From Prochlorococcus sp. AG-347-I06 (lineage in GTDB: Bacteria; Cyanobacteriota; Cyanobacteriia; PCC-6307; Cyanobiaceae): 64,000 nucleotides of DNA. The stretch is from positions 186,001-250,000 of the forward strand of contig QCBM01000003.1 in the NCBI GenBank assembly GCA_003281605.1, in the 5' to 3' direction. Positions 28,676 to 36,224 of the stretch are shown here, one piece after another. Positions within the stretch are counted from its first letter, which is position 1, and each line of letters opens with the position of its first letter. The position numbers were made by a program, and so were the translations under genes. Under the pieces are notes generated by a model. That model was not told the origin of the DNA and ran no database searches. It saw only the letters and a list, made by a program, of their open reading frames with translations.

Positions 28676-29146
28676 ATGGGTACTTGGCTCAAACATGACG
28701 TAATAACAGTTGTTAATGCGCCTCTCGAAAATGTATGGGATACATGGAGCGATCTAGACTCAATGTCACTTTGGATGAGCTGGATTGAATCTGTAAAAAC
28801 AGTTGACGAAGAAACTAATACATTACCAGATTTAACAGAATGGACTTTAGCTGCAAATGGCTTTAGGTTTAAATGGAAAGCTCAAATTACAGAAAGGGTT
28901 GAAAAAAGCAAACTTAAATGGAAATCAATAGGAGGTTTACCAACTGAGGGATCAGTAGTTTTCGAAAGTAAAACTGATCAAATCACAACTGTCAATTTAG
29001 CCATAACTTATGAACTGCCAAAAATGTTTGCTCGGTTTATGGAAGAAAATATTTTAGGAAAAATGGTTACAAACGAACTACAGGCCAATATTGATAGGTT
29101 CAAAGATTTAGTTGAAAAGAACTATACAAACAATTTTTCTAATTAA
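28676..29146 (+). CDS. SRPBCC-domain (START/polyketide-cyclase-like) protein linked to crtQ
   Basis: A 156-aa protein with the SRPBCC pattern: an initial beta strand (HDVITVVNAPLENVWDTWSD), a W-rich middle and a long C-terminal helix (MVTNELQANIDRFKDLVEK). The fold forms a hydrophobic cavity for lipids or other ligands. Only 3 bp separate it from crtQ, so it is probably cotranslated and could bind a carotenoid or help CrtQ; this is inference. Its end overlaps the convergent hemD by 8 bp. Confidence 0.82.
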   Translation: MGTWLKHDVITVVNAPLENVWDTWSDLDSMSLWMSWIESVKTVDEETNTLPDLTEWTLAANGFRFKWKAQITERVEKSKLKWKSIGGLPTEGSVVFESKTDQITTVNLAITYELPKMFARFMEENILGKMVTNELQANIDRFKDLVEKNYTNNFSN

Positions 29147-29951
29147 AAATATTAATTGCTACATCTAGTAGTCCTTCAAAAGTATATTTTTGTGCCTGAC
29201 TATCAACTCTTCCAAAAATTTTATTACATATTTTTGTTGTCTGAGGTCCAATAGTTAATAACTTAATTTGATCAAAATATTCTAACCATTTTTTACCAAG
29301 TTTTTTTTCTAGTAAAAAAGCAGCATTTACTACGGTTTTACCGCTTGAGAAAATAATTGCATCGACTTTTCGATTATAAATAATATCAATTGTTTCTTCC
29401 GGAATTGATTCAGGACATCTAGTTTCATATGCAGCAACCTCAAATACGCGAGAACCCGCCTTTCTAAATTGATCTGCAATTAAATCCCTACCACCTGTTT
29501 GAACTCTTGGTACAAAAACTCGAAGTCCATAACCAGATACTGGGAAATTATCAATTAAACTTTCAGCAACAAATTCTGGAGGTATGAAATCAGCCTTAAT
29601 CCCAAAATCATCAAGAGTTTTTGAGGTTTTTTCTCCAACTACGGCGATTTTTGTATTTTTAGAACATTCTTTTAATGAACTATTAAAGAATCTAAGTCTT
29701 TTATCCACAAATTTGATCCCATTACTACTGGAAAAAATAATCCAATGAAAATCATTTATTTGATTTAATGCTTCGTCAAGAGGATTCAAATCATCAGGAT
29801 CAGCAATACTTATTGCAGGTAAATCAAATACATTAGCGCCCTTGCTTATAAATATCTTTTTTACATCCAATATCCCTCCTTTTGATCGAGTAATAATTAT
29901 ATTTCTTTGATCAAGGGGTAGATCAACTTTTGACATCCTTGTCCTCAACAT
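29139..29951 (-). CDS. hemD: uroporphyrinogen-III synthase
   Basis: A 270-aa protein with the two-lobed HemD architecture. Seen motifs are IIITRSKGG at the N-terminus, WIIFSSSNGIKF, VAVVGEKT-like IAVVGEKTSK, and the C-terminal DAIIFSSGKTVVNAAF with LLTIGPQTTK. It closes and isomerises hydroxymethylbilane to uroporphyrinogen III on the route to chlorophyll and heme. HemD is a fast-diverging family, but these motifs are clear. It overlaps rbfA by 29 bp at its start, so a later start is possible (for example at MSKVDLPL). Confidence 0.9.
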   Translation of the reverse strand: MLRTRMSKVDLPLDQRNIIITRSKGGILDVKKIFISKGANVFDLPAISIADPDDLNPLDEALNQINDFHWIIFSSSNGIKFVDKRLRFFNSSLKECSKNTKIAVVGEKTSKTLDDFGIKADFIPPEFVAESLIDNFPVSGYGLRVFVPRVQTGGRDLIADQFRKAGSRVFEVAAYETRCPESIPEETIDIIYNRKVDAIIFSSGKTVVNAAFLLEKKLGKKWLEYFDQIKLLTIGPQTTKICNKIFGRVDSQAQKYTFEGLLDVAINIFN

Positions 29952-30321
29952 TATGATTTTGATTATTATTTTTATTTTTTAATTCATCGAGAAGTTTCAA
30001 GACGGATAATCCTTGATCTAGAACAATATCGTCTTTAAAAATTATCTCTGGAACTCTTCTCATCTCAATTCTTTTTCCTAAACTATGCCTTATATAGCTT
30101 TTAGCAGTATTCAAGTTTTCAACAATCTCTTTCCTCACTTTCTCTTGAGCAGTTGAAGTTATATAAATTTTACAGTGTTGCAAATCACCTGATAAATCAA
30201 TTTTAGAAATATTGACGAAATGATCTCTAATAAGATCATTTTCTAAATCATTCTGCAAAATAAGTGTTATTTCTTTCTTCAAAAGAGAAGAAACTTTTGC
30301 AAGACGGTAATTATTTGGCAT
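29923..30321 (-). CDS. rbfA: 30S ribosome-binding factor A
   Basis: A 132-aa KH-fold protein with the RbfA pattern: RLAKVSSLLKKEITLILQ, KIYITSTAQEK, and the C-terminal RRVPEIIFKDDIVLDQGLSVLKLLDEL. It assists late 16S rRNA maturation and cold adaptation. It overlaps ycf33 by 1 bp and hemD by 29 bp, forming a ycf33-rbfA-hemD unit. Confidence 0.93.
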   Translation of the reverse strand: MPNNYRLAKVSSLLKKEITLILQNDLENDLIRDHFVNISKIDLSGDLQHCKIYITSTAQEKVRKEIVENLNTAKSYIRHSLGKRIEMRRVPEIIFKDDIVLDQGLSVLKLLDELKNKNNNQNHNVEDKDVKS

Positions 30322-30539
30322 TATGGTTGTAAATTTATTGGGTTTGTCATAGCTTGCAAGACAAAATAAATAGTTATGAAAGCGCTTAAGACAGAAGATA
30401 TCAACCCTACTATTGTGAGAGGATTTGATCTATTCTTGAATAAAGGTTCAAGCAAAGCGACAAGTCCCCCAACAATGATAGATATCAAATACTTTGGATA
30501 TCTCAAAACATTAGAGAAAAATTCGCCCATCAGCTCCAC
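30321..30539 (-). CDS. ycf33: DUF751 / Ycf33 family membrane protein
   Basis: A 72-aa protein with FFSNVLRYPKYLISIIVGGL and a second hydrophobic segment (TIVGLISSVLSAFITIYFVLQAM). This matches the Ycf33/DUF751 family, found only in oxygenic phototrophs, with a suspected but unproven role linked to photosynthesis. Two membrane helices are expected. The start is ATG at 30539, or ATG at 30530. It is followed by rbfA with a 1-bp overlap. Confidence 0.8.
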   Translation of the reverse strand: MELMGEFFSNVLRYPKYLISIIVGGLVALLEPLFKNRSNPLTIVGLISSVLSAFITIYFVLQAMTNPINLQP

Positions 30540-30584
30540 AAATAGATTACTTTTTTAGCTAAGTTTTAACAAACATTAAACAGC

Positions 30585-31310
30585 ATGATTACATTATATC
30601 AATTTAGGCATAGTGCTTTTTGTTTAAAAACAAGAATGGCTCTTCATGCAAAAAAACTACAATATCGAGTTGAAGAAGTAACACCTGGAATAGGCCAATT
30701 TGAAATCTTTAAATTATCAGGTCAAAAACAAGTTCCTGTAATAGTCGATAGTAATGATCAAGTTATTAATGACTCTTCAACTATTTGCGAATATATAGAT
30801 AAAAAAAATGATAACAATCCACTTTTTCCTGAGGACCCAATATTATTTGCACAATGCAAACTAATTGAAGACTGGGCAGATACTACAATGGCTATAACTT
30901 GTAGAAAAGCTTTAATAAAATCTGCAATAGAAAATCCACAGCTAAGAACTGCATTACTCCCAAATGAAATACCTTCTTCAGTTAAAAGTATTGTTGATAA
31001 ATTACCTTTTGAAAATCTTAGTAAAATTTCTAATGTAGTTTTGTCTTCTAAAGATAATTTAGAACTCCAAAAATTACTAGAAGCTTTATCAAAATCCTTG
31101 ATCAACAAGAAATATTTAGTTGGAGATAGTTTATCAATTGCAGATATTTCAATTGCTGCTCAATTATCCCTTCTTAAATTTCCAAAGTCTGCAGGACCAA
31201 TTCTTTCAGGAGAGGGGAGCCAAGAATACATAAACAACCCTTATTTAGAAAATCTTTTCATTTGGAGGAACAACTTAGAAGAATATCTTTTTAGTGCTAA
31301 CTCTCAATGA
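30585..31310 (+). CDS. glutathione S-transferase family protein
   Basis: This 241-aa protein has an N-terminal thioredoxin-like domain (about 1-78: ITLYQFRHSAFCLKTRMAL, KQVPVIVD with the cis-Pro, and DSSTICEYID for glutathione contact). A helical C-terminal domain includes LVGDSLSIADISIAAQLS, the conserved N-capping box. Cys 12 or Ser 9 in the first helix are catalytic candidates. The substrate is unknown; detoxification or dehalogenation-like roles are possible. Its 3' end overlaps the convergent DUF6816-like gene by 14 bp. Confidence 0.88.
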   Translation: MITLYQFRHSAFCLKTRMALHAKKLQYRVEEVTPGIGQFEIFKLSGQKQVPVIVDSNDQVINDSSTICEYIDKKNDNNPLFPEDPILFAQCKLIEDWADTTMAITCRKALIKSAIENPQLRTALLPNEIPSSVKSIVDKLPFENLSKISNVVLSSKDNLELQKLLEALSKSLINKKYLVGDSLSIADISIAAQLSLLKFPKSAGPILSGEGSQEYINNPYLENLFIWRNNLEEYLFSANSQ

Positions 31311-32004
31311 ATTCAAACGTCAATTTATATTTATTTGTTTTTATAGCATGAATAGAAGGATCACCAACTTTTGAACCATAAGAAGCAACATATTGCACTC
31401 CACAAATTGATGGTTTGATTGAATTATCAACTTCCAAAATTTCTTCGGAACATTTTTGAAATTTACTAATGGTCTCTACCTGATTAATCCTTGAAGCACC
31501 TGGCTTATGCACAGTTTGTATAACAAGCTCATCTGCGAAAAAAACATCATCATCTTGGATCTGATTTCTCCCTGTAATTCTTGAATCGATATAAAAGTCA
31601 TCTTTTAAATAAGTAATTTGATTATTAATAGATTGAGGATCATTTACAACCTTGATTAAGCTATCACCAAATATTGCTTTTCCAATAGATTCAGAATTTT
31701 TTGCACGATTACCAACAACTAAATCTGAATCATTCTTAAAGAAATTTACTTTATAAATAACTGGCTCTTCTGAATCATTAATTATATCTTGAGAAGTAAC
31801 AAGCCAATTCCCCTCGAACCATTTAGGATAGATTAAATCCTCAGAAGTATCTGACAATTTAAAATTTGGTAAATATAATTCAGGCCATTGATTCACACGA
31901 TTTTCCAAAAACTCTCCTACATTAGAATCTGCAAAAGCAAAAGAACTCCCTAAAAAAATTCCTTGAAAAATCAAGCAAAGAATTAATCCTAGAAGAATCT
32001 TCAT
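31297..32004 (-). CDS. secreted or lumenal protein, DUF6816-like
   Basis: A 235-aa protein with a clear signal peptide (residues 1-25, LLGLILCLIFQGIFLGSSFAFA, cleavage after AFA) and a mature beta-rich domain containing YPKWFEGNWLVTSQD and a C-terminal YKLTFEFIES. Cyanobacterial and plant homologs of this pattern are predicted thylakoid-lumen or periplasmic proteins of unknown function. The family assignment is from memory of the WFEGNWLVTS pattern. Its start codon is separated by 1 bp from the divergent 85-aa gene. Confidence 0.65.
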   Translation of the reverse strand: MKILLGLILCLIFQGIFLGSSFAFADSNVGEFLENRVNQWPELYLPNFKLSDTSEDLIYPKWFEGNWLVTSQDIINDSEEPVIYKVNFFKNDSDLVVGNRAKNSESIGKAIFGDSLIKVVNDPQSINNQITYLKDDFYIDSRITGRNQIQDDDVFFADELVIQTVHKPGASRINQVETISKFQKCSEEILEVDNSIKPSICGVQYVASYGSKVGDPSIHAIKTNKYKLTFEFIES

Positions 32005-32005
32005 T

Positions 32006-32263
32006 ATGTCAAATCCACTAATAAGAGCATCAGATCATTATGTATTATTAGAACCAGATTCAAAAGAAAAAATTGTATCAAAGCAAGAAGCAACTTTTTG
32101 GTTAAAGAATTGGCTTAGTAAGACAGAAACACAAACAATATATCAAAATATAGAAGATCCTGAACAGGAATTTCTTGAAGAATTATTAGAAAGCACTTAT
32201 GAATTAGAAATAAAGTTAGGATACGTTATCAAATGGTTTGCAGTAAGAATTGAACCAGATTAA
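32006..32263 (+). CDS. small conserved protein, possible CRR7 family (85 aa)
   Basis: It is acidic and without membrane segments. It starts MSNPLIRASDHYVLLEPDSKE and has EATFWLKNWLSK and a Glu-rich middle. The early YVLL...EKIVS..E pattern resembles cyanobacterial homologs of CHLORORESPIRATORY REDUCTION 7, an NDH-1 assembly or stability factor in plants. The match is a judgement from memory. It overlaps aroK by 4 bp at its 3' end (convergent) and starts 1 bp from the divergent DUF6816-like gene. Confidence 0.6.
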   Translation: MSNPLIRASDHYVLLEPDSKEKIVSKQEATFWLKNWLSKTETQTIYQNIEDPEQEFLEELLESTYELEIKLGYVIKWFAVRIEPD

Positions 32264-32817
32264 CTAATTATTTCTTTATGAATTGCATTAATTATTTTCA
32301 TAGCGACTTCTTCAATATTTTCCCTTTTTACTTGAATTCTTAAATCTGCTTGAGAATATAAATTTTCTCTAGATTGAAAAATGCTCATATATAAATCATT
32401 TAGATTCTTACCCTGAAGAAGTGGTCTATTTTCAATTTCATTTTTCAATCTTTCAATTGCTATATCTTTGTCGAGATCTATCCAAGCAATTATTCCCTGC
32501 CTTAAGATTCCCCAGTTTTCCGATTTGGTAACTATTCCTCCCCCAGTAGAGATTACTAATGAAGGAATTTTGATAGTTTCTTTAAGGCAGCTTGCTTCTA
32601 ATTTACGGAAATTATTTTCTCCTTCATCATTAAAAATTTGATTGATAGATTTTTTTGCCAACTTCTCTATTAACGAATCTAAATCAATATATTTATATTT
32701 CAATAATTCAGCCAGCTTCAAACCGGCTTGTGACTTACCAGAACCCATCATTCCTATTAAAAATATGCTTCTGCCCTTTAAAGTATGAACTGTTTTTTTG
32801 ATAATGGATTGTTCCAT
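32260..32817 (-). CDS. aroK: shikimate kinase
   Basis: A 185-aa P-loop kinase with GMMGSGKSQAG near residue 22, the DLDSLIE shikimate-binding motif (D in YIDLDSLI), STGGGIV and RENLYSQAD. It phosphorylates shikimate in aromatic amino acid and quinone synthesis. Length and motifs are standard. It is monocistronic and divergent from the PTPS gene (50 bp). Confidence 0.95.
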   Translation of the reverse strand: MEQSIIKKTVHTLKGRSIFLIGMMGSGKSQAGLKLAELLKYKYIDLDSLIEKLAKKSINQIFNDEGENNFRKLEASCLKETIKIPSLVISTGGGIVTKSENWGILRQGIIAWIDLDKDIAIERLKNEIENRPLLQGKNLNDLYMSIFQSRENLYSQADLRIQVKRENIEEVAMKIINAIHKEIIS

Positions 32818-32867
32818 AAAGACAAAAGCGTATTTAAAACCTTAAGATAGTATTATCGCAGAAAGGT

Positions 32868-33794
32868 ATGACTTCTACACAATCCAAACCATTACATGGA
32901 AAAGGACGTGAATGCGTCATAACTCGACGTGCCTGCTTTAGTTCTAGTCACCGTTATTGGCTTCCTGAAAAAACCCCAGAAGAAAATTTATCTCTTTTTG
33001 GAAATTGCAGTATTGCACCAGGTCATGGTCATAACTATGAACTTATTGTTTCAATGGGTGGAGAATTAGACTCTGATGGAATGGTACTTAATCTCTCTGA
33101 TGTAAAACACTCTATTAAAGATAAGGTTACTGGACAATTAGATTTTCGTTTTTTAAATGATGTCTGGCCTGAATTTAATGTTGATAATCAAGAAGGTATA
33201 CTTCCCACAACTGAAGCATTAGTAAAGGTTATTTGGAGTCGTCTAAAGGATGATTTACCTCTTACAAGTCTAAGGCTTTATGAAAACCCAAATTTATGGG
33301 CAGATTATTTTGGAAAAAACATGGAAGCATTTTTAACAGTACAAACTCATTTTGCAGCCGCTCATAGACTCGCAAAAAAAGAGATTTCCTTTGATGAAAA
33401 TAAAAAAATCTATGGGAAATGTGCCAGAGTTAATGGACATGGTCATAACTATCTTGTCGATATAACTGTAAAAGGAGACATTGATAAAAGAACTGGAATG
33501 GTTTGCGACTTATCTGCGCTCCAGGAGATAATTAATGATTTGGTTGTTGAACAACTAGATCATACTTTTCTAAATAAAGATGTCAAATTTTTCCAGAATT
33601 GTGTTCCAACTGCTGAAAATATAGCTTTATATATTTCTGATATTCTTAAAAATCCAATACATGAACTTGGTGCAACATTACACAAAATCAGACTCCAAGA
33701 GAGCCCAAATAATGCTGCAGAAATTTATGTTGATCAAAAGCTAACCAATTCATTGAAGTTGAAACTTGAAAATAGTTTAGTCTCACAAACTTGA
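32868..33794 (+). CDS. tandem-duplicated 6-pyruvoyltetrahydropterin synthase / QueD-like protein
   Basis: A 308-aa protein made of two PTPS (T-fold) domains, where the usual enzyme has one of about 130 aa. Half 1 (about 15-150) has zinc ligands H28, H53 and H55 and C47, but LDFRFLN has Phe (F93) where the catalytic His should be. Half 2 (about 153-290) has H166, C185, H191, H193 and a complete LDH (D231, H232), and E278. So the second half looks catalytic and the first half partly degenerate. It acts on dihydroneopterin triphosphate (PTPS or 6-carboxy-tetrahydropterin synthase type). It overlaps the RibD-like gene by 4 bp. Confidence 0.88.
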   Translation: MTSTQSKPLHGKGRECVITRRACFSSSHRYWLPEKTPEENLSLFGNCSIAPGHGHNYELIVSMGGELDSDGMVLNLSDVKHSIKDKVTGQLDFRFLNDVWPEFNVDNQEGILPTTEALVKVIWSRLKDDLPLTSLRLYENPNLWADYFGKNMEAFLTVQTHFAAAHRLAKKEISFDENKKIYGKCARVNGHGHNYLVDITVKGDIDKRTGMVCDLSALQEIINDLVVEQLDHTFLNKDVKFFQNCVPTAENIALYISDILKNPIHELGATLHKIRLQESPNNAAEIYVDQKLTNSLKLKLENSLVSQT

Positions 33795-34441
33795 GTATCC
33801 CAAGAGTAATAATTGTTATAGCATCTAGTCTTGATGGGAGAATTGCATTTCCTGGAGGTGGAGAATCGCATCTTGGAAGCGAAGAAGATAAAAAAATGTT
33901 AAATCAACACTTATCAATGGTTGACGCCACCATTTTTGGTTTAGGTACTTTAATAGCTCATCAATCAACTTACCTTATTAAAACTCTAAATGGTAATGAC
34001 GAAGTAAAAATAGCAAAAAAACAACCAATTTCTATAGTTGCTTCAAATAGCAAAAAATTTAACAGTAATTGGAAATACTTTCGTCAACCAATTAGAAGAT
34101 GGATAATAAGCTCAAGTAAAGTTGATAATGCGTCGAATAATGACTTCGAGAAACAACTCTATTTCGAAGATTCCTGGAGAAAAACTTTAATTTCACTCAG
34201 AAAACAAGGAATTAATGATCTAGCTCTTTTAGGAGGTGCAAAACTTATAAATTCATTTATGAAAGAGGATCTAATAACAGATATAAAAATTACAATTATT
34301 CCACGCATTATTGGAGGTAAATATACATGGCTCCCTGCAGAACAAACAAATGAGATTTTTAATCTTAAAAGACTATGGGAAATAAAATCAATTAAAAATT
34401 TAATGAATAATGAAATCCACGTTCACTACAAAAAAATTTGA
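33791..34441 (+). CDS. RibD C-terminal / DHFR-like reductase domain protein
   Basis: A 216-aa protein of the RibD reductase-like (dihydrofolate reductase fold) family: IVIASSLDGRIAF at the N-terminus, VDATIFGLGTL, and LLGGAKLINSF with a C-terminal IIPRIIGG. It lacks the deaminase half of RibD. The start is TTG at 33791, overlapping the PTPS stop as TTGA, so the two are coupled. This suggests reduction of a pterin made by the upstream enzyme or a riboflavin intermediate; the substrate cannot be told from sequence. Confidence 0.82.
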   Translation: MSIPRVIIVIASSLDGRIAFPGGGESHLGSEEDKKMLNQHLSMVDATIFGLGTLIAHQSTYLIKTLNGNDEVKIAKKQPISIVASNSKKFNSNWKYFRQPIRRWIISSSKVDNASNNDFEKQLYFEDSWRKTLISLRKQGINDLALLGGAKLINSFMKEDLITDIKITIIPRIIGGKYTWLPAEQTNEIFNLKRLWEIKSIKNLMNNEIHVHYKKI

Positions 34442-34458
34442 AATAGATTCAATAATAA

Positions 34459-35613
34459 ATGACACAAAAAATACATAAAGTTGAAGTCAAATTGTCAATT
34501 AAGGAAATCTCCAAGGAGATATGGAATGAATTATCAAGTGACATCAATAATCCATTTTATGAATGGAATTGGCTTAAAAATCTTGAAATATCTAACAGTG
34601 TTTCAAGAGAAACTGGTTGGCAGCCTCTATATTTTGTTGCTTATAAAAATAAAGAAATATTAGGAATTGCTCCACTTTTTTTAAAAAATCATAGCTATGG
34701 AGAATTCATTTTTGACCAATCATTTGCAAGATTGGCTCAAGAGCTTAATTTAAATTATTACCCTAAATTAATTGGAATGAGTCCTTATAGTCCTGTAAAT
34801 GGATATCAATTTCTTTATAAAAAGAATAAAGATAAGAAAGAAATTACAAATTTACTCATCAACCATATCGAAAGCTTTGCGATAACAAACAAAATTTTAA
34901 GTTGTAATTTTTTATATATTGATGAAAGCTGGGGCAACCATCTTAAATCTTTGGGATACCATGAATGGATAAATACTAGCAGTGAATGGAGGAATAATGG
35001 AGAAAAAACGTTTGATGATTTTCTTTCTAGATTTAACTCTAATCAGAGAAAAAATATAAAAAAAGAGAGAAAATCAATTATTAAACAAGATATTAAAATA
35101 GAAATTTTTAGTGAAGATGATATCAACCAAGAAATCCTTCAAAAAATGCATAATTTTTATGAACAGCATTGTTCGAGGTGGGGAGTTTGGGGAAGTAAAT
35201 ATCTAACATCTTCATTTTTCGAAAAAATTGTTCATAGTAAAAAAAATCTTTTACTTTTTAGCGCGTCAAAGAAAAATTCAAATGATATTTTTGCTATGTC
35301 GATGTGCGTTAAAAATAGCAACAACTTATGGGGTAGATATTGGGGTAGTCAACAAGAAATATCTAATCTACATTTTGAATTATGCTACTACCAGCCAATT
35401 GAATGGGCAATAAAAAATAGTATCCATTTGTTTGATCCTGGAGCTGGTGGTAATCATAAAAGGCGGAGAGGTTTTTTTGCAAAAAGCACGATTAGCTTGC
35501 ACAAGTGGTTTGACAAAAATATGGAAAATATAATTTATCCATGGCTCAATGAAATTAATAAACAAACAGAGATGGAAATTGATTCTGAGAATAAATCTAT
35601 ACCCTTTAAATAA
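34459..35613 (+). CDS. FemAB-like GNAT protein (DUF482 / peptidogalycan biosynthesis type)
   Basis: A 384-aa protein with a repeated acyltransferase-like fold. The region FSNRLSRF-type segment FLSRFNSNQRKNIKKERKSI and the C-terminal FDPGAGGNHKRRRGF are typical of the FemAB-like DUF482 family. Such proteins may transfer an amino acid or acyl group in envelope synthesis, but no substrate is shown for cyanobacteria. It follows the RibD-like gene by 17 bp and has no signal peptide. Confidence 0.82.
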   Translation: MTQKIHKVEVKLSIKEISKEIWNELSSDINNPFYEWNWLKNLEISNSVSRETGWQPLYFVAYKNKEILGIAPLFLKNHSYGEFIFDQSFARLAQELNLNYYPKLIGMSPYSPVNGYQFLYKKNKDKKEITNLLINHIESFAITNKILSCNFLYIDESWGNHLKSLGYHEWINTSSEWRNNGEKTFDDFLSRFNSNQRKNIKKERKSIIKQDIKIEIFSEDDINQEILQKMHNFYEQHCSRWGVWGSKYLTSSFFEKIVHSKKNLLLFSASKKNSNDIFAMSMCVKNSNNLWGRYWGSQQEISNLHFELCYYQPIEWAIKNSIHLFDPGAGGNHKRRRGFFAKSTISLHKWFDKNMENIIYPWLNEINKQTEMEIDSENKSIPFK

Positions 35614-35675
35614 AAAAAATACTTGGCTTTAACAAAGATTATATTAGTAATATACTTATTTATTAATTTCTAATA

Positions 35676-36062
35676 ATGGATTCTAGTAAAAGTTTCGATG
35701 AAAAAATAAAGTTTGATAATAATCTATCTAACCGACATATAAACTTAGATCCAAACGGTTATTTTATTATTAAAGTAGATTTTGAAGAAAATAAAATAAT
35801 TGTAGAACACTTTCTAAATAATATTAATGATGAAGGATATGCGCTTGACCCAGAAACAAATGAACCAATTAAATGCGACTCTCAAAATAAAAGAGTTAGT
35901 AATGTAGTTTTTGAAGGTATCAGTGCGAAACAACTTGGAATATTGATCACTGAAGAAAGAAATGACTTAATAACCAGATTCGATCATGCGCTTTATTTAG
36001 GCCGGGAACTACAAAAAGCAGAAGAATGTTTATACAAAAAATTACCATATATACAAGATTAA
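35676..36062 (+). CDS. DUF4346 family protein
   Basis: A 128-aa soluble protein with INLDPNGYFIIKVDFEENK, ALDPETNEPIKCD and FDHALYLGRELQKAE, the blocks of DUF4346. In other cyanobacteria this domain occurs alone or next to pterin-related domains; the function is unknown. It lies 62 bp after the FemAB-like gene and precedes the petL-like gene. No metal-binding cluster is seen. Confidence 0.78.
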   Translation: MDSSKSFDEKIKFDNNLSNRHINLDPNGYFIIKVDFEENKIIVEHFLNNINDEGYALDPETNEPIKCDSQNKRVSNVVFEGISAKQLGILITEERNDLITRFDHALYLGRELQKAEECLYKKLPYIQD

Positions 36063-36126
36063 GAAATTAAACTAAAAAATCTAATCTTTTCATCTGATGT
36101 TAAATTGATTAAAAATAAAAAAATTA

Positions 36127-36219
36127 ATGAACATCATTTTCTATTTTGCATTTATTGGTTTTGGTTTTGGAGCTGCTTTCGCATTAGATAAGCTCTTAAG
36201 AGCAGTTAAATTAATTTAA
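36127..36219 (+). CDS. petL: 30-aa single-helix protein, probable cytochrome b6f subunit PetL
   Basis: The start reads MNIIFYFAFIGFGFGAAFAL, one transmembrane helix, followed by a basic tail ending RAVKLI. Cyanobacterial PetL ends similarly (R-x-x-K-L/I) and has the same size, so PetL (subunit VI of cytochrome b6f) is the best call. The ATG at 36127 is preceded by no strong ribosome-binding site. It lies 64 bp after DUF4346 and ends 5 bp before the convergent rimO. The short length makes the assignment moderate. Confidence 0.55.
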   Translation: MNIIFYFAFIGFGFGAAFALDKLLRAVKLI

Positions 36220-36224
36220 AAAAA

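Noticed and set aside
30758-31108. A 116-codon frame antisense to the glutathione S-transferase gene
   Set aside because: The plus-strand GST motifs are clear and the antisense frame has no support.
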